Assembly (NCBI GenBank): GCA_031310005.1
Contig: CM062380.1
Location: 3,596,001 to 3,660,000, forward strand
From: Dactylellina haptotyla
Taxonomy: Eukaryota > Ascomycota > Orbiliomycetes > Orbiliales > Orbiliaceae
DNA: 64,000 nt
Direction of reading: 5' to 3'
Made by a program: the position numbers and the translations under genes. Shown here piece after piece: positions 10,619-21,269 of the stretch. A model generated the notes under the pieces. That model made no database searches. It saw only the letters and a program-made list of their open reading frames with translations, and was not told the origin of the DNA. Position 1 is the first letter of the stretch. Each line of letters begins with the position of its first letter.

Positions 10619-12478
10619 CTAGCGGGTTTTGCTACTTCTTCCGGTGCTCGGATCAACATGGCCGGCATTGAAGTTTTCAAGATAGTGGTCAAAGTTCACC
10701 GGGGCTTGACTACTTTGTCCTTCAGCTACAAACTCATTGAGAGCATTTCGGTTGCGTCTCCCGGTTGAGGTCGTCGGTATACGTGTGTCGATATCGGCCA
10801 TAGAGCTATCGACACTCAAAATATCACTTGTCAAGCGGTTCAGCGTCGATGGGACATCGTTGCGAGGGGCGTTCGGCCCTAGATCTCGCGCCAGGCCCGA
10901 ATATGTATTCGTTACCTCTGCATAGCTGCCGCCCGGATTTTCTAGGAGTTGAGGCACTGGAATTAGAGGTTGCTCCTCTTCTGTAATCCCGGCTACTGCT
11001 GGGGCAACTTCTAGGTTAGGGGCGACCTCTGGATTAGCAATTTCGTTGGATCCGTCGATAGTTACGTCAAACCCGCCGCCGTTTTGTAAAAGCTCAGGAT
11101 TTTCTAAATCCTCAGGTCTGTCGTCTGAGAGGTATTTGGATTTGAATAAAATCCTGGATTCCGGATGCAAGAACCCTTCGGAGTCCTGGTCTGAACCATC
11201 AATCTCCATTGGCAGCTGATATACTTCTTCCACTTCGTCGTCTTCTTGATGATCCGAAATACCCTTTGAGGATTGAATCTGCAGTAAACCATCTGAATTT
11301 TCATTATCCGGTTGTAACTGTGCTTTCCCTACCGAGACCACGTCATTTAAGAACCGCCAGAACTCCGAATTCGCACCCTCATCCACAGGCATCGCATTAC
11401 TTTCGTCGACATTGTCGACATTGTCAACATGATGGTAAATCTCCGGCTCTTGGTCATTGCTCCGGTGGGGAATAGCAGATTCTGGAAGCAGTCGTGCGTT
11501 ATTCAACTCGTAATATACCAGCCCCGGCACCACATCAGGCTTCACACCCGTATATACAATCGTTCGATCCTCATCACCGTACGCACCTCGCCTGTGCGTC
11601 CGCACCAAGGGTTCTACACCTTCCCACGCCTGTTTATTGTCGCTAACCCCTTTCCTGTTCGGAATATAGCGGGGTCCCTTGAGCCCTGGCCGTTTCCTTT
11701 CCGGAACATTGTCCCAAGCTCCGGATAGCGAAGCTTCAATCCACGGAGTAACTGTATCTTCCAACCCTACTGTCGTTGGATCGAGGTACCGTTCAACTTG
11801 ATCTCTCATATATATATACCCAAGGCGAGTTCTCTCCAAGTCGACTCTTTCGAGAATATTCGTAGGCTCCGGTATCCTCTCGACCTGGTTCGGAACGTAT
11901 ACTCGTCGCACGGGGTCTAAAAGATTCGTAGGACTCGCTTCCCACACATATAACCCGTTTCCATTGTCTTGCGGTATCCCGGCCAAGAGACCACCTGGTC
12001 CAAATTCTTCAGTCGCATTAACAGCTTTGTACGAGCCCTTGACGTACTTTATTCCTAGTTCCTTAAGGTTTACAAAATAGATACCGTACGGATTGTCCCG
12101 AGGTAGAGTCATGATGAAGATAGGCTTCTTCAGCGCTCGACTATTAAACCGGGTCTTCGAGCTTCTCTCGCCGCATTGTTGGTTGTTGTAGAACGCAATG
12201 CCTGGGGCTGGAGGTTCTCCCGGCTTGTTGTATATGGCCAGCCAGTCGACATCTCCATCGATCGTTTTCCCAGTAATAAGATAGCAAGTGTCGAGGTTCC
12301 GTGGATTCAAGTTTGTACTCGTCCAGAAGTAGCGAAATGATTTAAACCAATCCGACCGAACCCTTCTAGCCATTATGAAGTAGTATGCCGAGGCTGGGCG
12401 AATGCAACATATTTGTGTCAGAAGAATTATGTGGACGACTGATAGGAGGGATAGTCCTAACCGAGAGGACCGAACCAT
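10619..12478 (-). CDS. Large secreted or type-I orphan protein
   Basis: Single exon, 619 aa. The N-terminus is a strong signal peptide (LGLSLLSVVHIILLTQICC, cleavage near PASA-YYF). Residues of about 35-170 form a compact domain with two Cys (DTCYLITGK and QQCGERSS) and a motif WLAIYNKPGEPPAPGIAF; a Tyr/Pro-rich middle part follows, and the second half is low-complexity, rich in Asp, Glu, Asn and Val (for example DNVDNVDESN). No transmembrane segment follows, so secretion or wall attachment is likely. I do not recognise the domain. It sits between the CHORD-like paralogues 1 and 2. Length, single exon and a clean start context (AAAATGG) make it a good gene. Confidence 0.75.
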   Translation of the reverse strand: MVRSSRLGLSLLSVVHIILLTQICCIRPASAYYFIMARRVRSDWFKSFRYFWTSTNLNPRNLDTCYLITGKTIDGDVDWLAIYNKPGEPPAPGIAFYNNQQCGERSSKTRFNSRALKKPIFIMTLPRDNPYGIYFVNLKELGIKYVKGSYKAVNATEEFGPGGLLAGIPQDNGNGLYVWEASPTNLLDPVRRVYVPNQVERIPEPTNILERVDLERTRLGYIYMRDQVERYLDPTTVGLEDTVTPWIEASLSGAWDNVPERKRPGLKGPRYIPNRKGVSDNKQAWEGVEPLVRTHRRGAYGDEDRTIVYTGVKPDVVPGLVYYELNNARLLPESAIPHRSNDQEPEIYHHVDNVDNVDESNAMPVDEGANSEFWRFLNDVVSVGKAQLQPDNENSDGLLQIQSSKGISDHQEDDEVEEVYQLPMEIDGSDQDSEGFLHPESRILFKSKYLSDDRPEDLENPELLQNGGGFDVTIDGSNEIANPEVAPNLEVAPAVAGITEEEQPLIPVPQLLENPGGSYAEVTNTYSGLARDLGPNAPRNDVPSTLNRLTSDILSVDSSMADIDTRIPTTSTGRRNRNALNEFVAEGQSSQAPVNFDHYLENFNAGHVDPSTGRSSKTR

Positions 12479-13241
12479 TTTGAGGTTTTAATGATAAATG
12501 GACATAGGATATTTTAATCCGCGAGCATCGACCTGGGAATAGGTGTTCGTCTCCAAATCGCTTTAAAATGGTATTCAAGAAATTGTGACTACAACCATGA
12601 TATCCAATCGTTCTCAATGGTTGTAGTTTCTTGCCTTCAAAATTCACTCGGTGTCCATGTGTGAAATGAGTGGTTTCACGGTGGCGTTCCCATGGCCATG
12701 GGAGTCATTTAATGAGCCAATATCTGAACATGAGCTGCCAAAAACAGACTCAGCAGTTTCGAATGATTGCTTCTATATTGGAGACACCTAATAATCCCTA
12801 GAAACATGAGTTATCATTAAGATCTTAGTGTACCATTCGAAAATTCGGCTACAAAGTGGTGAACAATGTTACAGTTTCTTGACTTGAATCAATTATATCT
12901 TGATCGTTGTTCGAATCGCCTCTAGTTATATGGCGCTATGAACGCCGAGTTAAGGGCGCGAACACGAACTAACTAGTGGAGATTGCAGGAAAAACAACAC
13001 GGCCATAGTATGGCGAACGCGCAGTCTTGTACCTAGGGAACGCGTCTGCTAGTGCTATAGAAGGATTATCTGTTTTACAGACGGCGAATTTCAAAGCTTC
13101 TTAATTTGGACCTCGCTTCTTCATAATATGGTCAGCTCAATATACAATCAATCCCGATAGGAAGCCTAATCAGTTGAAATCGAACAATAATACCTGACGG
13201 GACTACAATTCGGCGAGAAATACCACGCAACACGTAAGAAC
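12479..13241. other. Divergent promoter region
   Basis: Shared upstream region of the leftward secreted gene (start 12478) and the rightward paralogue 2 (start 13242). No gene was seen; the DNA is moderately AT-rich. Confidence 0.4.
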
Positions 13242-13949
13242 ATGCCTTCCTCAACCGCACCCGCTAGCTTGCCTTCGACACCCGACATCATTGAGGGAGC
13301 ATCTGAAGAAACGCTACGAAACATGCTTCACGCCCTCTGCGCGGCGGATTCAAAGAACTATGAACGAATCCAAAAGTTCCACCAAGATATGCAGGCGGTA
13401 GCGAGGAGAACTTCCAACAACAAACGGAGAGCAGAGAGTGTGATCGCTGTCTGTATAGTCTGTGAAAAGGTCTTTGATGAGGCAGATAACCACGACACTG
13501 CTTGCCAGACACACGATGGAGAGCGGGAAGCCGATGACCAGCATGAGGCGTGGAACGATATGGATGGGTACCACGATTACGAAGAAATCTTCAATGAGTG
13601 GCCGGAAGCGTTTATTATGGATTGCTGCGGCCAGCGGGGAGATAGCACTGGCTGTCAGGTTCAACGGCACACTACTCGATATAATAGGCAAAGTTCTCAA
13701 GAAAGAGATCAGAATGAAAGGTCGGAGCTTCTACCAATACCCCTGTCTGGCGCGCCGACGCCATCTGTCTCCCCGAATACCGAGCTGCCACCTATCAACC
13801 CTGTTGAGGGTTACAACTCTGGGACGACAGCGGCTCTCTCTAATATTCGATCAATGATGACCGTTGCTCAGCTGAGCGGGATGGACCCTCCAAGCACTGT
13901 TAGGGATACGTCCGAATTGCCAGTCGTTGATCTTACGAAGAATATTTAG
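13242..13949 (+). CDS. CHORD-like Cys/His protein, paralogue 2
   Basis: Single exon, 235 aa. It repeats the layout of 9752-10288: helical N-terminal segment (SEETLRNMLHALCAADS), basic KRR stretch, C-IV-C ... CQTHDGE, W-P-E-A-F-I-M-D-C-C-G-Q-R-G and GCQVQRH. The C-x2-H-x-G element reads H-D-G rather than H-P-G, and the C-terminal acidic run of the other two copies is replaced by a Ser/Pro/Thr-rich tail of about 90 aa (IPLSGAPTPSVSPNTELPPI). The paired cysteines and histidines of the CHORD-like core are kept. Function unknown; see paralogue 1. Confidence 0.75.
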   Translation: MPSSTAPASLPSTPDIIEGASEETLRNMLHALCAADSKNYERIQKFHQDMQAVARRTSNNKRRAESVIAVCIVCEKVFDEADNHDTACQTHDGEREADDQHEAWNDMDGYHDYEEIFNEWPEAFIMDCCGQRGDSTGCQVQRHTTRYNRQSSQERDQNERSELLPIPLSGAPTPSVSPNTELPPINPVEGYNSGTTAALSNIRSMMTVAQLSGMDPPSTVRDTSELPVVDLTKNI

Positions 13950-14446
13950 ATCAATGATTGAGTCCTTGTGTACTCGAATCCGTTTTGTATACTAACATGA
14001 GTTTTCTAGTTGATTTGTACTCTTTTTGTAAAATAAATATAAATCAATAACTGACCTACCCCGGCATGTTCCACAAATGGTGATAGGACGCGATAAGATT
14101 TGATTTACATCGCGGCTTCGGATTCAGGGGGTCGCTTGAGAAATATCGCCAAAGGTCTTGGCGGCAACCCCCTCCAAATGGTTGCCAGATGCCCCTCACT
14201 CATATTTCTATTCCCATTTGGTCACCCAGAACATTGTAGAAATGACATCTTGAAAACACAATAATAAACAGTAGTAATCGCTCACAGTCATTCCCGCGTA
14301 GATATACCCACGAGCTACCAGAACCGCTCAGCATCAAAACTTTCTACTTTCCGACCTTAAAACCAACAAGATACACCCTCGGGAAGCGCCAATCGCGTAA
14401 GTGGACTTATTGGAAGCGGGGGAACTCTGCCAGGAGGAAAGTCACG
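13950..14446. other. Intergenic between paralogues 2 and 3
   Basis: Terminator region of paralogue 2 and promoter of paralogue 3, both on the + strand. A stretch at 14250-14400 is AC-rich, as in fungal leaders. No gene was seen. Confidence 0.4.
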
Positions 14447-15121
14447 ATGCCATCCCTCGGCGCGAAAAACTTGCACAAAACCCTCCTCGATACAATCGAT
14501 GCCGCGCCAGAACACCACGTCAAACTGGTCCTGCAAACCCTCTGCACCGACCCCAAAGTCGTTAAACTGGCGCTCGAGAAATTCGCCAAACTAAAAGCGC
14601 TAGAGAACCCGAAGAAGCGAAAGGCCCCCTGCGACGTAACACCGATACTCCCCACGTGCACGCAATGCAAAGAAACCTTCGACGAATCGGACAACACAAC
14701 GGCCGCGTGCGTCTGGCACCCGGGGAACAGAGAGGTCGATTTCGAGGCTGAAGTGTGGGATGACGTGTGTAATAGCGATAATGAAGGTTTCGACTTTGAG
14801 GACGAGGAGAACGTCCAAGAATACCCGGAGGGGTACAGGTGGGATTGCTGTGATGAGTACGGCGATTGCGACGGGTGTAGGGAGGGTCCGCATAAGGCTG
14901 TAGTGGAAGATGTGAACTTTGGCGGTCCGAAGAAAAGAGTCAAGTGGGCTAGGTTGGAGAAAGTATTCACAATGGAGCCACTTTCGCCGAGGCCGACGAT
15001 GAGCCCATCAGTAAAGTCGGACGCATCCGAAGAGGAAGACGAGGAAGACGACGGGAGCGATTCAGATTTAGATTCAGACAACGAGGACGATAGCGACGGT
15101 GGGTCCGAGGATGAAGATTGA
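14447..15121 (+). CDS. CHORD-like Cys/His protein, paralogue 3
   Basis: Single exon, 224 aa. Helical N-terminus (APEHHVKLVLQTLC), basic NPKKRKAP, C-TQ-C-KETFDESDN ... CVWHPGN, YPEGYRWDCCDEYG and GCREGPH, then KKRVKWARLEK and a long acidic Ser/Asp/Glu tail (from about residue 190). The W before CC is the CHORD-like W-x-C-C. It is closest in organisation to paralogue 1, sharing H-P-G-N/E and the acidic tail. NPKKRKAP could serve as a nuclear localisation signal. The gene is GC-richer than its flanks with C-ending codons, suggesting good expression. Confidence 0.75.
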   Translation: MPSLGAKNLHKTLLDTIDAAPEHHVKLVLQTLCTDPKVVKLALEKFAKLKALENPKKRKAPCDVTPILPTCTQCKETFDESDNTTAACVWHPGNREVDFEAEVWDDVCNSDNEGFDFEDEENVQEYPEGYRWDCCDEYGDCDGCREGPHKAVVEDVNFGGPKKRVKWARLEKVFTMEPLSPRPTMSPSVKSDASEEEDEEDDGSDSDLDSDNEDDSDGGSEDED

Positions 15122-15633
15122 AGACATAAAAAATATTTCTGCTGAGCAGCGCAAGGCAGGTGGAGGGTATGCTTAAAATTTGGAGGTTATTCTCGGGGCT
15201 TCTCTATACTGCAAACAGGAGTTGGTATTTATTGTCTAGTGCCGTGCTCTATATCCCTTTTTGGTGTTCGATGGCTCTTTTTTTAGGAATGTACAAAGTC
15301 AAATCCCACCTCTTATCATTAATATACTTTATTTCAATACGAAGGTCACACAAGCAAAAGCACTGAGACCGATCAAAGGTCTTGAATTCGTCTAAAAACA
15401 ATTAATTCCAAGAAAAGAAAGACTTGTTACAGCAAGGGTATTCTACAAAGTTTTGACCTATGCTGGCCAAAGGTATAGACCTAAACTTCATGACTTACAA
15501 AAGCCAAAAACCAAATTCAGTGACTGCATAACGTATCCCATGTTAAGACTACTAGAGAAGAATTTCAATATGCCCCCATGCGAGAAATGATCTTCTCCGT
15601 AGCCTTACGCTCAAGAGTTTTAGCTCGGCCAAC
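15122..15633. other. Intergenic, convergent 3' regions
   Basis: Between paralogue 3 and the protease gene. No gene was seen; the 68-codon frame at 15160-15366 is hydrophobic by chance composition only. Confidence 0.35.
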
Positions 15634-17214
15634 CTAAAGCTCAGCCTGCCTCTCTACGGTCTTGTTCTTCTCGATCAAGCTCGATAGGAAGCGGTGTTTC
15701 GGGACAGGAGCCTCATCCTCCGAAGAACTATTGGCACCATCAACTGGAGTCGCGAGGTTCTGTTTTGCCTCGGGGCGGGGAACGAGACCGAGGCGTTTCT
15801 TGCCAGCATCAAAGATCTAAGAAAAATGATCAGTTAGACTCCTAATAACCTGAAATGGGATTTGTGAAATTATATGGTACTTACAGCATAATGACCCTTC
15901 AAAAAAGTTCCGCCGAGGATATCGAGAGGAAGGGTGCCGCGGCTTTGAATGCCTCCAAAAACATACCCTTGCCCGACATCGGCGAATCCAAGGTCCTCCT
16001 TCTGAATGGCAAAGCCCTTACCACCAACGTCGATCTTGACGACTGGTAGCTGGCTTTCGGTAACGCTTGCCGGGTAGATATACCCTGGAAGTTCGGCTAT
16101 ATACTGCGCACCGGGGATTTTTTTATAGATAGCATCACAAGATGCATCGTCGAGGAGTACAAGCGTTGTACCGGTATCGGCAATTGAGATGTTGCTGCTG
16201 GGTCTCTTCTTAGTTTTCCCGTTGATCGTGATTGAAGATGATTTGAACTGCCAGAATCCCTTGCTGGAGTCAATCTTTGCCCAGTAAATGCTTGAAACAG
16301 TGGCACCGCAATAGTCAAGCGTAGGTTGGTGGATGTAACCGAACGTATAAAAGCTCTCGCCGTGGTCTGGTTCGTCATCTTTGTCGCGCCAGCTACCGAG
16401 CTTACATGTAAAAAGCTCGGCGCTTGCGGGGATGTTGGCTTGCTGGATGAGCATGTCGACCGGAGTCAAGACCGAGTCTGGTGAGCATGTGTTGATATTG
16501 CTGAATGCCAGGCCCAATAGACCGTCACCTTGACCTTGTTGGAAGCTGTCCGATAGGTTATTGGCGAGTTCGATAGCTTGAGATTCGATAGTTAGGCCTC
16601 CGAGGGTCATATAGTCCGTTCCAACGGTACCACTAGCCGATGACCCATCACCGTAGTGGATATTCCAAGTATACCCATCCTTGGCCTTATAGCTAGAGGA
16701 CTGATCAGGGTCAAATACGCTCTTGGGGCTGGATTTTTTAAGGGTATCATCTGGCAAATGAGTCGACCAAACCTATGGTAGAAAGCCTCAGTAAAATAGT
16801 TCACCACAATTCACGCTCGATGGAACAGTTGAAAAAGAAACGTACCCAACAATCGGCACTGCTAGTGTCGAAATCTAAGAGAAACTTCTTGGGCGGGGTA
16901 CCGATGGAAACCTCTGACAACCAGAGGGCGTCGTTTTGCACGTCCTTCGTATCTACGAGGCTCACGTCGTTCTCGCCGGGGCCAGTCTTCTTCTTAAGTC
17001 GCTGGACTATAGTGGCTTTCCCGCCAACCCCGGGGGCGAATTTACCCTGCTGTTTGAGAACGCCGCTGTGGAAGTACTTGGATTCGAGGGTTGGGTTGAA
17101 GTTGTACTTCCTCATGAGGTGGAGGTATGACTTGGCGCCATCGCGGACGTATTTCTTGTTTTGCACTACCCGGATTGGGTTTTGTGCGATATGGGTACTG
17201 TCGTGGCTGGCCAT
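15634..17214 (-). CDS. Pepsin-like aspartic protease (A1 family)
   Basis: Three exons, 17214-16846, 16772-15885 and 15816-15634, give a continuous 479-aa product. Intron 1 (GTACGT...TAG) joins DCW to VWSTHLPDD; intron 2 (GTAAGT, branch CTAAC, TTAG) joins GHYA to IFDAGKKRLGLV, the family's penultimate strand. The pro-like region is followed by WLSEVSIGTPPKKFLLDFDT, the flap W-N-I-H-YGDGS, and the second catalytic motif ADTGTTLVLL. Two oddities stand out: the first catalytic motif is D-T-S (residues 116-118) where family members have D-T-G, and the N-terminus (MASHDSTHIAQ) is not a signal peptide. No in-frame upstream ATG exists before a stop, so either a further 5' exon was missed or the enzyme is not classically secreted. 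The KR-rich region near residues 71-77 may be a processing site. Confidence 0.85.
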
Positions 17215-17525
17215 GGTTAAACGGTTCCGTTTTCCGGCTATGTAATAGGAATACTGATTTGTAGAAGCGGAGCGGAATCGGTGAAAAGACTCCCGGTTTC
17301 AGTCCTTCTACGTATTAGCAGGGTATAAAGATGTAGAAGTAGTAGTGGTTTACGCACTTTTTTTGAGGTTCTAATTGGAATGAGTGTACCCACGTGTAGT
17401 GGTATCTGTAAGTTGTAGTGAATGGGAAATATATATTGCGTCTCAGTAGGTTAAGGAGAAGGCAATAATTGAGTCGATGCAAAAGAGTGCTACAGATTTC
17501 CTCCATCTGGGAGTCCCAGGATAGA

Positions 17526-17542
17526 GATATATATATATATAT
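17526..17542. repeat. TA dinucleotide microsatellite
   Basis: Uninterrupted alternating T and A in the 5' flank of the protease gene. Similar runs occur at 3550-3566 and 60972-60988. Confidence 0.8.
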
Positions 17543-20500
17543 AGAGTATTTACATGCCTACTCGAACGCGTTCGTAGAGCACGTGCGAGATCACTGCGAA
17601 CGGCGGGCGCTATGAGACAAACCAGCGGATCTTCAGGGCGACATGATGACGTATGGCAACCAAGGCCCGAAGCCGCGCTGCATCATCGTTGGTCCTTTAG
17701 AGTTTCCGAGTTTATATGCGATGTTCAGCAGCCTGGCCAGCCGGCGGGCAATGGGAAGGTTCCGAGGGTCAAGCTTTTTGGATGCCCAGGTTTGACTTCT
17801 GGATTGGGAAGCTGGGGAGCTGAGCGGGGCTTCTGATTGGCTGGGAACCCAGATCCATTTATCAGCAGAGGGAGTGGAGCCTGTACATAAAAGAGATTGT
17901 TTGAGTCTTCTGCGATCGGTGGAACCGTAATCGCGACTGGCATCAGTTCACAGTAGTGATATCTAGTCGCCAGTGGTATATAGTTTGGTTGTTTTAATCA
18001 GATTGCGCCGGATTGAGGGTACTCGTGCATTCATGCACAAAAATACGTGAAGCTGAGACAGCGGAGCAGTGTCCACTCAGAGGGAAACCATCCATGTCAA
18101 CATAGACAACCAATTGTCTTTAGTATAGCAATAAGACAGCTATTTAATTCATTTAGATGATACTCGGTCGCAATCGCTGCGCCCTCTTGTTACACTGAAC
18201 TTTCGGGGCCAAAGACTGCATTCAGTCAGTCGACTCTATCCCGAATTCATCGAAATACTGACTAAAAAGCTCCTCGGTGTAAAGGGTCCTCGTTATTAAT
18301 CTAGCCGGATGGGCCAACTGGACCCTGAAGGGTTTAGATGCTAGGTTCGGTTCTCGGATCGAATTTATCCTCTGCTCACACATTACCCAATATTTTCCGA
18401 ATGCACGGAGGACACCAAACTCGAGCTTGACAACACCGAGAGACAGCTTTGCGTGATGTAATCCGCATGGGGCCAAGCTGCTGTGCCAAGGCTTTCCAGA
18501 AGCAGAACCGAATGTCCCAAAATTAAAAAAAATTGAAAAATTCGAAAAACCCTTCCACCCAACGCACTAATGTTTCAGAGCTTCAGAAGGAAGCAGCTTC
18601 CATATCTGACCAAGATGCTTCTCCACGGGGTATGCGGGATCCCTCAGTGCGTCTGGAGTAAATTGAGCAATTATGTCCATACTCCATACTTCTCCAAGGT
18701 TCCCCATTCTGTGAAGGATATCGGCTGTGATAGCCTCCACGAAATGAGCAAAAAAAAAGTTTAAAGTAACATACGGCCAAAAGTGGGCGGGTACGAGTTG
18801 CATGGGAAAGTAAGACTGCGACCCTCCGAAGAGAAGGCCTCTATGTTTCAAAAAAAGTGATCTGTCTCGGATCGCAGGTATCGCTACCTGACGACGGGTC
18901 ACCAATTGCAACAATGGCAGTGTCTTCGAGGTGCCACGTCTTCGCGTTAGCAAGCTGCAGACCCCTTTTCCGCAACAAAGCGAAGCTTGAGCTCGACAGC
19001 TGTGAGCTCTAACGCAGGATGGTGCTTGCTTGCTCCTGCTGCAGCTTACTGCAAGCACAGCATAATGTTGACTGCCAGGTCCTTTCCGTTTTCAGAACGG
19101 TGCATCCGAGATGGAGGCTTGGAATGGCAAACGATACGTTGGTGATGGAGAAATCGAATTATAGCGAGCCCTGGAAGCTAAAAGAACGCCCCCGTGTCTT
19201 GTATCTGCGAGATCCATAGTAATAGTAGGTAGTTGAAATCTACGAGCTCCAACAAAAAGGCATGTTGGGGCGTTAGAAAAGCAAGATGTGTCCGAAACGA
19301 ACATGCCCTAGCGTCTCGGCCACTGATTCGTCGAGAGGTACTGTGTTGCCGGGAAAAGGCTTGGTGGGTAGGTGGCTACGAGTGTTTTTTTACGAATTTC
19401 TGTGAGCCAGAAAAATGATCTTCCGAAGGCATGTGAAAGGCTAATGCTCTTTTCGATATCGAGCGAAGGGAGAACGTGGGATGCCCCTCCTGGCAGGCTG
19501 AAATAAGCTATCGAGGGTTTTCGCCGTTGGTGTGGCAGCCATCCCACTTTGACGAGCGCTCCGTCGGTGGGATCCTCGAAAGAAGCTTAGGTGTTGCCTT
19601 TAGGTTTCAAAGTGCGCGTGGAGATATCGCATAATTTCCTCAATCAAGAAGGAAGCTAGACGGAATGATGAATGCTCAGTATGATAAAGGAAGCTATGCG
19701 TTCTGCGAGATCTTCCCAGGAATTCCACGCCGGATCGTTCTCGTGTTATCTTGATCCAAGTGGCACATAAAATTATTTTTTTTGGCGGCAAATGGCACTT
19801 TGGGACAGACCTGTGTCCGCCGGGCGATACGAATTAAGCTTACCTCTTTGACAGCCCTATCCAAGGGACCACACTGAAAGCGGATCATTTGCAGTTATGT
19901 TCCGGAAAGATAAACCAGCAGTGAAAATTTTTTTTCTTGCTCTCTATCGTCTGGGAGCGGGTATTTCCTGACAGATCTTTTGGAGCGTTTGTCCATTCTA
20001 CGGATCATCAGGGTCGGAAAAACAAGATTTTCCACATCCGAAGAGCATCAACGTGAAAATAAAACCCGGGAGAGAGATAGATATCTGGCCATCTGGGCGG
20101 AAAATGGCGATAACCAGGAAACTCGCGACTTCACGAACTGATCTAATATATGTTTCATTAGGCGCAGGCGGGAGCGAGTGCAATGCAAGCTGCTTGTCCA
20201 CGTCGAGAAGGCTACGGAAGCAGCCTACCGACTGCGAATCTGCTTTTGCTCTGTTGCTCCCTCAACCAGAAAAAAAATCTGAAATTTTCTGCGCGAGGGA
20301 GCAGGGATAAGATAACAGCTTGTCTGTGGTTTGTTACTATTTTTCTGCCCTCGCTGCGTCGAACCCTGGCTGGTTTCTCGTCCGATGCATGAAGCCTGCA
20401 AGCCTTATTAGCGTGCCCAAGCAAGTAATATCGAGGATGTTATTGGGTTCTCCGAGCAAGCATACACCTAAAAAATCCCAATCCTTTAGTGGGCATTATT

Positions 20501-20795
20501 CAGGTGTCGCAAGGGGGTGCTCACTTACATGTGCCCGAATAAGCAAAAAGGGCCAGAAAAGACCAAGGTGGGATGGCGGTCTCGACAAAAAAAAAAAGGT
20601 TCGAGACGAGCTAGTGTAGCTATCAATTTTTTTTTGCCCACCAGAGAAGAAAAAAAAAAATCCGTTGGAGTCGTAGACTTTTTTCTTTTGCTATTGTAGT
20701 TAGTAGCAGTGTGAGCGTCGTAGTACATCGATTGAGGTGCATGGAGGGGCGGACGGTCGGTGGGAAAATAGCATTTGGCGGAGAGGGTGAGGTGG

Positions 20796-21269
20796 TATAT
20801 ATTTCTGCTCGCCCTCCTCCACCGCCGCTTGCTCTCCTTCCTCCCTTTCCCTCTCCCATCCACCACTCTCTGTTTCCTTCTCTTCACGATCAATATACCC
20901 ATTTTAGATTTCTCGTTCGGCGTCGTTCTCCCGTCGTCGTCGTTCTTGTAGACCCTTTCATAGGATAATCTTACAGGTTCTTAGTATACGCCTAGGATAC
21001 GTATTGAGCTCCCTCTCTCAAGCTCAGTAGCCAGTATCAGTATATCTTCTAACCTCGTCATTTTATTTCTGCACCTTCTGAAAGTTTCTCTCTCTTTCTT
21101 TCGGAAGTTTTCCTTTACACTCAATTCACAGGCTATTTCTACCAGTCCGTGAATTTTTTTTTATTTTTTTTGGTGTGGGCTTTATAGACAGGTTTCTCAT
21201 CGGAAAGAAAAATTTTATCTCTCTTTCCTCCCCCACACATAATACAACCACAACCTCCCACTTAATATA
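20796..21269 (+). promoter_or_regulatory. Core promoter and leader of eEF3
   Basis: A TATA-like element (TATATAT, 20796-20802) is followed by a CT-rich tract (20810-20880) and a long pyrimidine-rich leader. Upstream A/T homopolymers (20589-20660) are typical of nucleosome-depleted promoters of translation genes. The start site of transcription cannot be fixed by eye. Confidence 0.4.

Larger units (their letters stand above)
17215..21269. other. 4 kb divergent intergenic region upstream of eEF3
   Basis: No convincing gene in about 4 kb. A TA run lies at 17526-17542. Minus-strand frames at 18222-18476 and 18567-19058 could be worn coding remnants but lack start codons or recognisable domains. 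Many short A or T tracts (for example near 19770, 20590, 20627 and 20650) and the CT-rich leader (20810-20880) belong to the strong promoter of eEF3. Confidence 0.4.

Noticed and set aside
18222-19058. Two minus-strand frames that vaguely recall the end of a fungal transcription factor
   Set aside because: The frame at 18222-18476 lacks an ATG, a stop separates the two, and no zinc-cluster or other domain is visible. Kept only as a possible remnant.
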